DNA from: Flavobacterium sp.
Lineage (GTDB): Bacteria; Bacteroidota; Bacteroidia; Flavobacteriales; Flavobacteriaceae
NCBI RefSeq assembly: GCF_027531905.1
Contig: NZ_JAPZSU010000036.1
Location: forward strand, 1 to 64,000
Direction: 5' to 3'
DNA length: 64,000 nt
In this document: piece after piece, positions 26,735-34,876 of the stretch
Numbering within the stretch: the first letter of the stretch is position 1
How the letters are laid out: every line of letters starts with the position of its first letter
The notes under the pieces: model-generated
What the model saw: only the letters and a program-made list of their open reading frames with translations
What the model was told of the DNA's origin: nothing
The model's database searches: none
Translations under genes and position numbers: made by a program

Positions 26735-27292
26735 ATGAAAGTTATCCTACTTACCCCAATGGAAATCGAAGCCGAGAAAGTGCAAAATGCCTTGCAACGC
26801 TTTCCATCTTTGCAAAATGACTACCAAATCGTTATCTCTGGAGTGGGAAGAGAAACCACCGCCAAAGCAATGATGCATTTGCCTCCGCACGATTTGTGTG
26901 TGTTAATCGGCTTTGCCGCCATAGTAGGAAAACCCGAAAATTTGCCAGCCGAATTACAATTAGGAATGCCGATAGAAATTACCAACGCCTCGCTTTATGG
27001 TTACGAAGGACAATTGTTCGAAAACGGCAAACCGATATTGACGGAACCCAAAACCAACTTGCTTTGTTTGTCTTCCTTAACTTCGGATAAATTTGTCAAA
27101 ACGACGAATTTGGCCGAACGCACCGTGGTAAATATGGAAGATTATACCTTTATGTATCTCAAGCGACCACAGGATTTTATTGTGCGTATTATTTCAGACT
27201 TCTTGCCACATACCCACGAAATCGACTTTTTTGAAGAAGTAAAACCCATTGATTTTTACAAAGCCATCGAAGCTATTGAGAAGGTGTTTTGA
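26735..27292 (+). CDS. Futalosine hydrolase/MTA nucleosidase-like protein
   Basis: From ATG 26735 the product has 185 residues. It resembles the nucleoside phosphorylase/nucleosidase fold: MKVILLTPMEIEAEKV at the N-terminus, VISGVGRETTAKAM (about 48-61), IGFAAIVG and VNMEDYTFMYL, equivalent to the VEMEGAA substrate motif of MTA/SAH nucleosidase. It would cleave the N-glycosidic bond of a purine nucleoside; the futalosine pathway of menaquinone synthesis is the likeliest context in Bacteroidetes but other mqn genes are not in this window. A TTG upstream is less convincing as start. Confidence 0.7.
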   Translation: MKVILLTPMEIEAEKVQNALQRFPSLQNDYQIVISGVGRETTAKAMMHLPPHDLCVLIGFAAIVGKPENLPAELQLGMPIEITNASLYGYEGQLFENGKPILTEPKTNLLCLSSLTSDKFVKTTNLAERTVVNMEDYTFMYLKRPQDFIVRIISDFLPHTHEIDFFEEVKPIDFYKAIEAIEKVF

Positions 27293-27418
27293 GTTATGAG
27301 TTATGAATTATAAGTTTTGAAGTTGTAACCAAAACTAATCGTAGCTTTTAATGCAAAGAGTGATTGCTAAATGAAATCGCTAAATACTTTTCACCCCTCA
27401 CTTCTCACTCTTCACTTC

Positions 27419-27943
27419 TCACTCTATTGAAGCAATAATTTCTAGCAATTGTGCTTTCAATGCTTCGTTGGTGATTCCTTTTTCTGCATCAAAATTGGTG
27501 GCAAAACTCGGTAACGAAAAAGCACCTTTTACATCGGCTCCTTGGAAAGGGAATCTATTTTTTGCTATTTCCAAAACCGAAGCGCCTCCTCGTGGTCCGG
27601 GTGAAGTAGCGAGCAAAAGCGTTGGTTTTTCTTGAAAGGTTTTACCGTTGATGCGGGAAGCCCAATCCAAAATATTTTTGAAAGCAGTCGAATAGGCGCC
27701 ATTGTGTTCTGCAAAAGAAATGACAATTACATCGGCACTGCCCAGTTTGGCTAAGAAATCTTGTGCTAATGGTGGGATTCCAGTTTTGGCTTCTTTGTCT
27801 TCTGAAAAAATCGGCATTTCGTAGTCATTCAAATCCAAGACTTCAACCGAAGCATTAGCGAATTGATATGCGGCATAGGTTGCCAATTGTTTGTTGATAG
27901 AGGTTGTGCTAGATGAAGCACCAAAGGCTAGTATTTTTTTCAT
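27419..27943 (-). CDS. NADPH-dependent FMN reductase family protein
   Basis: The 174-residue flavodoxin-fold protein shows FGASSSTTSINKQLA (phosphate-binding loop, 6-20), FAEHNGAYSTAFKNILDW (active-site segment) and LLATSPGPRGGASVLE. It binds FMN and probably reduces quinones, azo compounds or flavin with NAD(P)H. The pirin gene lies 36 bp upstream on the same strand, so both may be one transcript. Confidence 0.87.
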   Translation of the reverse strand: MKKILAFGASSSTTSINKQLATYAAYQFANASVEVLDLNDYEMPIFSEDKEAKTGIPPLAQDFLAKLGSADVIVISFAEHNGAYSTAFKNILDWASRINGKTFQEKPTLLLATSPGPRGGASVLEIAKNRFPFQGADVKGAFSLPSFATNFDAEKGITNEALKAQLLEIIASIE

Positions 27944-27979
27944 TTTTTTTTACTATTTACTTATCACTAATTACTTTTT

Positions 27980-28696
27980 TTATTGTTCCATCGGGATTTC
28001 CATGAGTAAGAATTTTGCATCGGTTGTGGCTTTAAAGGCCAAAGTTGAAAACTCCCAAACACCAAGCCCATCTCGAGTTTGTAATTCTTGACCATCAACA
28101 GTGATCGTTCCAGAGATTACAAAAATGTAAAGACCGTTGCCTTCTTTTTTTAGTTCATAGGTTTTAGAAAAATCGGCCTCAAAATCAGACAAATAAAACC
28201 AAGCGTCTTGATGAATCCATACACCAGCATCGTCTGGATTTGGGGATAGAATTTGAGCAAAATCATTTTTTTGTTCGGTCACGTCCAAAGTGATTTGTTG
28301 GTAACGAGGTTCCACATTGCGGTATTTTGGGAACAACCAAATTTGGAATAGTTTGGTTTGTTGGTCCGCATTCGGATTGAATTCACTGTGTTGAATACCC
28401 GTTCCGGCACTCATTACTTGTACATCGCCCGTTTTGATCGTTGCGGCATTGCCCATACTGTCTTTGTGCGCCAAATCGCCTTCTAGCGGAATGGTGATGA
28501 TTTCCATATTGTCGTGTGGATGCGTGCCAAAACCCATTCCGGCAGCAACAGTATCATCGTTCAAAACGCGTAGCATACCAAACTGCACTCTATCGGGGTT
28601 GTACCAACTCGCAAAGCTAAAACTATGATAAGCATTCAACCATCCGTGGTTAGCGTGTCCTCTTGAAGCTGCGGTATGTAAAACTGATTTTTTCAT
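27980..28696 (-). CDS. Pirin family protein
   Basis: The 238-residue bicupin has the pirin signature: RGHANHGWLNAYHSFSFA near the N-terminus, GFGTHPHDNMEIITIPLEG (about 55-73) with the metal-binding His-His-Glu residues and GIQHSEFN. Bacterial pirins of this type (YhhW-like) have quercetinase activity. It is probably co-transcribed with the flavin reductase; the pair suggests a role in oxidative or electrophile stress, an inference from context only. Confidence 0.9.
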   Translation of the reverse strand: MKKSVLHTAASRGHANHGWLNAYHSFSFASWYNPDRVQFGMLRVLNDDTVAAGMGFGTHPHDNMEIITIPLEGDLAHKDSMGNAATIKTGDVQVMSAGTGIQHSEFNPNADQQTKLFQIWLFPKYRNVEPRYQQITLDVTEQKNDFAQILSPNPDDAGVWIHQDAWFYLSDFEADFSKTYELKKEGNGLYIFVISGTITVDGQELQTRDGLGVWEFSTLAFKATTDAKFLLMEIPMEQ

Positions 28697-28803
28697 CTTC
28701 GTATAAATTTAGTGATTACTAGGATACAAAGGTATGCTCGTTGTGAGCAAAAGGCACTTAACCTAGATTAAGAAAGTAGTGTTTTGTATAACTGCTACAG
28801 CAT

Positions 28804-29907
28804 TCAGTCTGTTTTAGGGCTATTGTAAAGCGCTTCACGAATGGCAATCAAATTTTTTATGGCTTTGTCTTCGTTTGGTTTTTCAGGAAGTGTTGAGGTT
28901 GCCCAATGATGCTCGACAGAGGCGATTAGCGCATCCGCCATTTCGAGTAATGTGTCGTACTCCATGGTGCCTGCTTTTATCGCCAATAATTCCTCTCGAT
29001 TGTGCACTCGGATGTTTAATTTTCCTGTGGCGAGAATTTGCTCGGCGGATTGCAGCAACCGAATGGTGTGCATCATGTTTTTGCTGTCGTAATTTTTGCC
29101 GTGTTGTTGATTGGTATTGTAGCGTTCCTCATTGCGTTTTTCTACCCAATCCCAGTAGGCAGTGTATTCTTTACAGTATTTAGAGTATTCGTCTTGGTTA
29201 AAGAACAAATAGGCGATTTCTTTTTCGCCTTTTGGGATGGACGATAAGGAAACTTCATTCGACATTTCGTTTTGTATAATTCCGCGATACCCCAAGGTTC
29301 CGCTTTCGTCATAAAAGAGCGCGTACATTCCTTTGGAGTTGGGCAAGTTGATTAAGCCGCAGCGTTCTTGTAAAGCATTCTGACCTTTGGTCACCGCAGC
29401 AATAGAGGAAAACTCTTGTAGCCATTTCTTGAACGGAATCGAGTCGTAGCCTTGTAAGATATAGCAAAAATCCAACAGGCTTTTCTTTTCCTTAGCTATT
29501 GGATTGACGATTTTCTTTTTTAAACCACGAGCTTTTTTGATTTGGGTTAGGGCATAACCAGCAAAACTGTCTTTACACAATTTGGATAAAAAATCGTCTA
29601 GTTGCAAACGCTCCATCAGCGGATGTTGGTACAAAATACAATCTTGTGGCGATGCAAGAATCTCCAGAATATTGGGATTGTTTTTGAGTAGCAACTCAAC
29701 AAAACGACCAATCTCATAATAGACCTCATCATTGGTTTCGTTACTGATTTGCGGAATATAATCGAGCCCAAAGAATTGATCCTTGGGCAAATAATACACG
29801 CCTTTGATATCGGTATCTGAGGCTGGGGTCGCTAACCCAAACGACTTACTGCCCGAAATGACTTCGAAAAGGATAAGGTTTTGAGCTTTTAGGTCTTGGA
29901 TGGTCAT
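28804..29907 (-). CDS. Nucleotidyltransferase domain protein (YcgL/COG3541 type)
   Basis: The 367-residue protein has a pol-beta-like nucleotidyltransferase core at the N-terminus: GSKSFG (19-24) followed by ASDTDIKG with metal-binding Asp31 and Asp33. The third acidic residue probably lies in the YEIGRFVELL region. The rest is helical, with a C-terminal HEPN-like stretch around ALIASVEHHW. Members are found near RNA ligases and in conflict loci. Three truncated copies of its first 21 codons lie upstream (29964-31164), and a second, smaller nucleotidyltransferase lies at 33942-34688. Its substrate, probably RNA ends or protein, is unknown. Confidence 0.82.
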   Translation of the reverse strand: MTIQDLKAQNLILFEVISGSKSFGLATPASDTDIKGVYYLPKDQFFGLDYIPQISNETNDEVYYEIGRFVELLLKNNPNILEILASPQDCILYQHPLMERLQLDDFLSKLCKDSFAGYALTQIKKARGLKKKIVNPIAKEKKSLLDFCYILQGYDSIPFKKWLQEFSSIAAVTKGQNALQERCGLINLPNSKGMYALFYDESGTLGYRGIIQNEMSNEVSLSSIPKGEKEIAYLFFNQDEYSKYCKEYTAYWDWVEKRNEERYNTNQQHGKNYDSKNMMHTIRLLQSAEQILATGKLNIRVHNREELLAIKAGTMEYDTLLEMADALIASVEHHWATSTLPEKPNEDKAIKNLIAIREALYNSPKTD

Positions 29908-29926
29908 TTGTATCTGTTTTTTGATT

Positions 29927-30029
29927 ACACCTGTCAGGTTTCAAAAACCTGACAGGTGTGATATTACTTACTCCTCGAAATGACTTCGAAGAGGATAAGG
30001 TTTTGGGTGCAGAGGTCTTGGATGGTCAT
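29927..30029 (-). repeat. Hairpin plus truncated copy (R1) of the nucleotidyltransferase 5' end
   Basis: Bases 29964-30029 (minus) encode MTIQDLCTQNLILFEVISRSK and stop immediately, i.e. the first 21 codons of the downstream gene ending exactly before its active-site loop would continue. It is followed by a hairpin (ACACCTGTCAGGTTT at 29927-29941 with its complement at 29945-29959) and then the ATG of the intact gene. From 30030 to 30280 I see no further feature. Confidence 0.85.
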
Positions 30030-30280
30030 GGAATGGTTTTAAATTTGTTTTTTACCGTAATGCCTATGTTGTAAAAAATAGAAAACGATGGTTTTTTTAA
30101 AGGATTTTAGCTCATTTTAAAGGTTTTAGAAGCTAGCAGAAATTTATTCTTTTTTACGTTAAATGTAGTCTTACCGCTAAGTAATTTTGTTTTGATATTT
30201 ACTGAATGCTCAACTTGGTTTACTGAAAGCGAAATTTTTAGGATTATAAAGAGTAAGGTTTTGGTTTAATGATTGTTTCG

Positions 30281-30616
30281 TTAATAAATTTCTAAAATCA
30301 TTAATTCATCATTGGCAATAAAAGATTCAATCACATTTTTTTGAGTAATTAATGTTTGAGCAATTTGCTTTGTATTTTGATTGAAAGCTTTAATAATGAT
30401 AACTTTTGGAGGCGCACCTTTTGTTTGTATTAATTTTTCAAAATCATCATCGTGTGTAACTATTGTAAATTGATTTTGCTTGGCAAAATACCAAATATCA
30501 ATGTCTTTTGCGGGTTGAATTACAGGAATTGCATCAGAATGCAAGCTGTTTAAAAAATCATTTTCTAACAGTTTAATCACTCGCCAGGAGATATTAGCAT
30601 CAAAAAGCAGTTTCAT
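30281..30616 (-). CDS. DUF5615 PIN-like toxin
   Basis: The 111-residue protein has the PIN-like start KLLFDANIS (Asp6) and the downstream acidic patch THDDDFEKLI (54-63), typical of DUF5615 proteins that pair with DUF433. It is likely a metal-dependent RNase toxin. Its start overlaps the stop of the antitoxin gene by one base, which supports a toxin-antitoxin unit. Confidence 0.82.
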   Translation of the reverse strand: MKLLFDANISWRVIKLLENDFLNSLHSDAIPVIQPAKDIDIWYFAKQNQFTIVTHDDDFEKLIQTKGAPPKVIIIKAFNQNTKQIAQTLITQKNVIESFIANDELMILEIY

Positions 30617-30846
30617 TACGCTGCAACAATTTTTGTGATATGCTCTCTATTGGCTGCAAAGGCTAATGATGCAAGAATGTGCTCGTTTTTTAATTCCGGA
30701 AAATCGGCTAGGATTTCTGGGGCAGACATTCCAGAGGCCAACCATGACAATATATCTCCTACACAAATTCTTGTTCCGGTGATGATAGGTTTTCCAAATC
30801 TAATATCTGGATTAATACTGATGTATGCTTGCCAATCATTTTTCAT
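30616..30846 (-). CDS. DUF433 antitoxin
   Basis: The 76-residue protein has the DUF433 pattern: ISINPDIRFGKPIITGTRICVGDIL (in two blocks at 9-33) and LASGMSAPEILADFPELKNEHILASLAFAA, a winged-helix-like DNA-binding unit. It precedes the PIN-like toxin and probably represses the operon. The pair lies between two blocks of truncated nucleotidyltransferase repeats. Confidence 0.85.
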   Translation of the reverse strand: MKNDWQAYISINPDIRFGKPIITGTRICVGDILSWLASGMSAPEILADFPELKNEHILASLAFAANREHITKIVAA

Positions 30847-30940
30847 AATTTTTTTATTTACTCAAATTTACAAAATAAAGTTTAAAGTGAAGTTTTAATG
30901 CCATCATTTGCTTCTTATGATTTGCATCTGTTTTTTGATT

Positions 30941-31164
30941 ACACCTGTCAGGTTTCAAAAACCTGACAGGGGTGATATTACTTACTCCCCGAAATGACTT
31001 CGAAGAGGATTAGGTTTTGAGATTTTAGGTCTTGGATGGTCATTTACATCTTTTTTTGATTACACCTTTCAGGTTTCAAAAACCTAACAGGTGTGATATT
31101 ACTTACTCCCCGAAATAACTTCGAAAAGTATACCGTTTTGGATGCTGAGGGTTTGGGTGGTTAT
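30941..31164 (-). repeat. Two further truncated copies (R2, R3) of the nucleotidyltransferase 5' end with hairpins
   Basis: R2 (30978-31043) encodes MTIQDLKSQNLILFEVISGSK and a stop; R3 (31099-31164) encodes ITTQTLSIQNGILFEVISGSK and a stop, with ATA in place of ATG. Each is followed by a hairpin based on ACACCTGTCAGGTTT (30941-30973, 31062-31094). R3 begins 4 bp after the stop of the TrlF-like gene. Together with R1 they form the remains of a tandem duplication. The rest of the 322-bp gap holds nothing else. Confidence 0.85.
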
Positions 31165-31168
31165 TGGG

Positions 31169-33937
31169 TTAAAAGCCATATTTTTCTTCACGCTTTTTAA
31201 AAGCTTCTTTACCTCCTTCAACAATTTGTGTAATATGTTCACGAATTCCCATTGATTTTAATAAATCTTTTTCTCCCTTTTCATTAGACAATGGAGCAAT
31301 ATCCTCAATTGCGCCATTTATATAATCAAATATATATGGACTTCCTAACTTGTCCTCATCACTTTGTCCTCTTTGATTAGCAATAATGATATTTTCTGCA
31401 TCAGCATTTACTACTATATTAGCATTGTGGGTTACTAAAATGATTTGTCGTTCTTTTTTCTTTTCTTTTAAATATTCAATAAGTTCGTTAGTAACAGAAC
31501 GATTATCTAAATTATCTTCTGGTTGATCAATTAATATTGGACCTTTAATATCACTTAATTTTATCATTACTTTAAGTAAAACTAAACTTGCTTTACCTGT
31601 TGACATTTTATGAATAGTGTCATTTTTGTAAGTTATGTCCCAATGATCAAAGAAATGTTTTTGTTCTAAAATCTTAATTATTGCATCTTGCTTTGAAGTA
31701 TTAGTCCTTAACTTATAGTTTCCATTTTCAATATTTTCAAAAACTGCTTTTAAGTCTTTTAGATATTCTCCAAAATCATATTCCATTAAAGCTTTATTTT
31801 CTTCATTGAAAATTTTATAATTAGAATACGATTTATTACTTCCGTGACTAAAATCTGTAATAATTTCTCGATATTTTGGGAAGTTGAAATAAATTTTACC
31901 TTCAATTTTTAATTCAGGATCTTCTTCTTTAATTTTATCTATACGAGAAACAAAATCTTCTAACAAATTATCATACAGTTTTCTATTATTCCTAATATCT
32001 TCAAAAATTTTATCTTTTCTCTCATTCGCAGTTTTTGAAATATTTTCTATCTCTTTTTCAATTTGCTCAATTTCAGCTATTTTTATTTTTTCCTCAGAAA
32101 TTGTTTTTTGATAGGCAATAATTAAACTTTGATTTTCAAATAAGCTATTTAATGGGATTAGCTTAGTGTTCAATTCATTTAATTCCTTATTTATTTCAAA
32201 TAATTTTTTACTAAAAATATTATCTTCTGATAATTGAAATTTTTCATTTTCATCTTTTGTAACTAGTTTTTTTATGTTTTCATTTTCTAAAATTGCATCA
32301 TCAATGAAATTAAGTTTCGTTGTATATTCATTTTTTATATCTGCTAATTCAAGATTATCAATCAATAATGTTTTCTTTGCCTTTAATTCATTGAGAGCAT
32401 ATTTTGCAGATTCATAGAAATTATATATTTTTTCTAAATCTCCTAATAATGATTTTTTATTTTTTTCTAATTCTGAATATTTATTTGTTAAAGTATTGTA
32501 TTCTATCGTTTGATCAGGTGATAAATCTTTTTTAGTTTCTGCAATTTTTTTCTCTAAAGCTTCAATACCTTTAGCAATAGACTCTTTATCACCTTTATGT
32601 TGTAACTCCTCGTTTTTCTTTTTTAATTCTTCTTGAAAAGTAAAATATTGAAAAATGTCATCTTTTCTTATATCGTCATTTTTTCCTAATCTTTTTACAA
32701 AGTCTTCATAAATTTTATTATATATTGGATCTTCTCTCAATAGATTTCTTATATATTTTTTTAATTCATTTGAATTTCTTAAACTCTTATCTACTAAATC
32801 TGATAAATGATTTTGCGGAATATATTTTATACTTGCTAAAATGCTACCTTCTCCTTTTTCTCTTTTAATACTCTTACTTACACCTAAATAATTTTCGACT
32901 GTAAAATCAAATTCTGAATCATCAACACTTAAATCATATAAATCTTTTTCTTCATTTTTGTCACTTGCATCTTTATATTTTAGTATAGAATCATTTTGAT
33001 TCTCATAAAGTGCTTTTGCAATATTATATAGCAAAATAGATTTTCCAGAAGATTTTCCACCAATAATTACGTTTAGATTTTTGTTAAAATAAATTGGTTC
33101 AGAAGTAAAACGGTTTTTTGATGAAGTGAACGTAACTTTTTCAATCATCAAATTATCTAATTTCTCTGATTCAGGCATTTCTGACTGAATTTTAACTCTT
33201 TCTTTTGGCTCGTAAATGATTTGTTTTAATCCTTCAAATGTTGGATTGGCTTTTATCCAAGTGTATTTACTTCCAATTTCTTCTAATGTATGTGCATCAC
33301 TATTTTGTAATAAGGGTTTATTATAAGCTAACCAAAATTCTTTGTCCTGAATTACATTTTTTTCATTATCCGAAGAATGAATTAATAAATCTGCATCCTT
33401 AACAATTTTTTCATAGTTAGTACTGGTTCTTGCATTTCCTTTTCCTCTTGATAAGAAACCTACTACAAACTTTCCCTTAAGACCAATGGATTCTTCATTT
33501 AAACAAATCAATAATTTATCAAAGTTTACAACAGCTTTCTTTAAGTCATTTGTATCACTAATATCAATCAGTTTTTTGTCTGTTCCGTTAATATTAACGG
33601 TCATATTGTGAAGGAATTTGATAATTTGTTCTTTTGTGACAAGATTTGAAAAAATAACGTGTAAATCCAGACAATCATATTCCTTGTTTTGATAATCTAA
33701 CCTTAATTCAAGGTTTAGAAAAACAGTAATATCATTTTTTTCAAGATTTTTTTTTAGCTCAAATTCTCTATCATCAAATTTGAAATAGTTTGTTAATCCA
33801 ATACATGAAATTTGTTCTTCAATAATCTTATTTACAAACTCTTCATCTGTACAAGTGTATTTGTTAAGAAAAGTATAATGTGTGTGTAAGTGCAAATCCC
33901 ACTTTCTCCATTCTGAACCTCTGTTGATTTTATTCAT
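31169..33937 (-). CDS. TrlF-like protein: PHP domain fused to SMC/AAA-type ATPase
   Basis: The 922-residue protein starts with a PHP-type phosphoesterase domain (LHLHTH at 15-20, HSSD at 187-190, SDAH at 213-216, all metal-binding patterns). An ABC/SMC-like ATPase follows, with Walker A GGKSSGKS at 293-300, a long coiled coil (about 440-690), and a C-terminal lobe with the signature region KMSTGKASLVLLK, Walker B ILIDQPEDNLD and the switch His in LVTHNANIVV. Proteins of this build occur in defence islands and are thought to couple ATP hydrolysis to nucleic-acid cleavage. The gene is markedly more AT-rich than its surroundings and starts 4 bp after the stop of the nucleotidyltransferase gene, so both are probably one operon. 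Confidence 0.82.
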   Translation of the reverse strand: MNKINRGSEWRKWDLHLHTHYTFLNKYTCTDEEFVNKIIEEQISCIGLTNYFKFDDREFELKKNLEKNDITVFLNLELRLDYQNKEYDCLDLHVIFSNLVTKEQIIKFLHNMTVNINGTDKKLIDISDTNDLKKAVVNFDKLLICLNEESIGLKGKFVVGFLSRGKGNARTSTNYEKIVKDADLLIHSSDNEKNVIQDKEFWLAYNKPLLQNSDAHTLEEIGSKYTWIKANPTFEGLKQIIYEPKERVKIQSEMPESEKLDNLMIEKVTFTSSKNRFTSEPIYFNKNLNVIIGGKSSGKSILLYNIAKALYENQNDSILKYKDASDKNEEKDLYDLSVDDSEFDFTVENYLGVSKSIKREKGEGSILASIKYIPQNHLSDLVDKSLRNSNELKKYIRNLLREDPIYNKIYEDFVKRLGKNDDIRKDDIFQYFTFQEELKKKNEELQHKGDKESIAKGIEALEKKIAETKKDLSPDQTIEYNTLTNKYSELEKNKKSLLGDLEKIYNFYESAKYALNELKAKKTLLIDNLELADIKNEYTTKLNFIDDAILENENIKKLVTKDENEKFQLSEDNIFSKKLFEINKELNELNTKLIPLNSLFENQSLIIAYQKTISEEKIKIAEIEQIEKEIENISKTANERKDKIFEDIRNNRKLYDNLLEDFVSRIDKIKEEDPELKIEGKIYFNFPKYREIITDFSHGSNKSYSNYKIFNEENKALMEYDFGEYLKDLKAVFENIENGNYKLRTNTSKQDAIIKILEQKHFFDHWDITYKNDTIHKMSTGKASLVLLKVMIKLSDIKGPILIDQPEDNLDNRSVTNELIEYLKEKKKERQIILVTHNANIVVNADAENIIIANQRGQSDEDKLGSPYIFDYINGAIEDIAPLSNEKGEKDLLKSMGIREHITQIVEGGKEAFKKREEKYGF

Positions 33938-33941
33938 ATTT

Positions 33942-34688
33942 TTATTTTATTACATTCCTAAAAAAACCATCCAACTCCTCCGCCATCTTCATCCCACTTC
34001 CCAGTCCGCTCGCATGTTCTTGATTAAACTGTACCGTTTCCAGTAAAAAATCAGTGATCAAAGTTTCTTTTGGGTGGAGGTAACTTTCGTCTTGTTGGGC
34101 TTTGAGTTGCATTAATTCTTTTATTTTATCTTGTATGTTTTGTGGCGCAATGGGCAGCAATTCGGCAAAAGCAACGGGCGGAAAGCTGTTGTTTTCTATG
34201 ATCCATTTTCCGGCTAAGGCGGTGCGTAACGCATAAAAATAACTTTTTAGTTTTACCTCATCTTGCTCGCATACGGCCATGAATTTTTTGGTCGTGCCCA
34301 AATAATGGTGCAAACATGCAATAGGCGAGAAGCAGTCTTTGGCCAAAGCACGCATTTGGTTGGCAAACGCCTCATTTTCATAATACACCACCGGCGAGTA
34401 CAACCACTCTAGCAAAGGTGCATTGCTTTTGGCTAATAATTGTACGGTTTTCCGTAAATCCCAACCGCTACCATCTAAATCGTCTTTGGTCATGAACTCA
34501 ATGACATCGGGTTGTTCCCAAAGCGAGAGGTAATAGTTCAAATCGTGGCGGTATATAAAACGTATGTCATAATCGCTATCGGGCGAGGCAAAGCCCCAAG
34601 CACGACTGCCAGATTCTACGGCATAGAGTAGGGTCACGCCTTTTTCGTGTTCTATTTGTTGTAATTTATGGAGGATTTTATCTTTCAT
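33942..34688 (-). CDS. Minimal nucleotidyltransferase (COG3541-like), second copy
   Basis: The 248-residue protein has an N-terminal nucleotidyltransferase core with ESGSRAWGFASPDSDYDIRF in one block (GS at 27-28, Asp39 and Asp41 as metal ligands) and a third acidic site in IEFMTKDD. A helical region follows. Similarity to the N-terminal part of the protein at 28804-29907 is clear in the core but the C-terminus is shorter. It lies directly downstream of rtcB, a partnership known from RNA repair systems, where such enzymes are thought to act on RNA ends. The substrate is not established. Confidence 0.83.
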   Translation of the reverse strand: MKDKILHKLQQIEHEKGVTLLYAVESGSRAWGFASPDSDYDIRFIYRHDLNYYLSLWEQPDVIEFMTKDDLDGSGWDLRKTVQLLAKSNAPLLEWLYSPVVYYENEAFANQMRALAKDCFSPIACLHHYLGTTKKFMAVCEQDEVKLKSYFYALRTALAGKWIIENNSFPPVAFAELLPIAPQNIQDKIKELMQLKAQQDESYLHPKETLITDFLLETVQFNQEHASGLGSGMKMAEELDGFFRNVIK

Positions 34689-34712
34689 TTCTATTTTTTC
34701 AAATTAACAAAT

Positions 34713-34759
34713 AATAAAGCACAAATTCGCAAAAAATAGGTGCGAATTTGTGCTTTATT
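34713..34759. other. Perfect 19-bp hairpin between rtcB and the nucleotidyltransferase gene
   Basis: AATAAAGCACAAATTCGCA (34713-34731) and its exact complement (34741-34759) enclose a 9-nt loop. It could terminate the rtcB transcript or act as an RNA processing or regulatory site within an rtcB-nucleotidyltransferase transcript. Confidence 0.7.
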
Positions 34760-34836
34760 CCAACTGTTTTTCTAGCCTAAACGATACGACTAAGTTGTTG
34801 GTCTAAATGGATTATTCCTGATTTTTGTAGGTAAGA

Positions 34837-34869
34837 AAACCTAACAGGCTTTTGAAACCTGTTAGGTTT
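34837..34869 (-). terminator. Hairpin after rtcB
   Basis: AAACCTAACAGG (34837-34848) pairs with CCTGTTAGGTTT (34858-34869), 7 bp past the rtcB stop. The following T tract is weak. The sequence resembles the hairpins of the R repeats (ACCTGTCAGGT type). Confidence 0.55.
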
Positions 34870-34876
34870 GGCCCGC

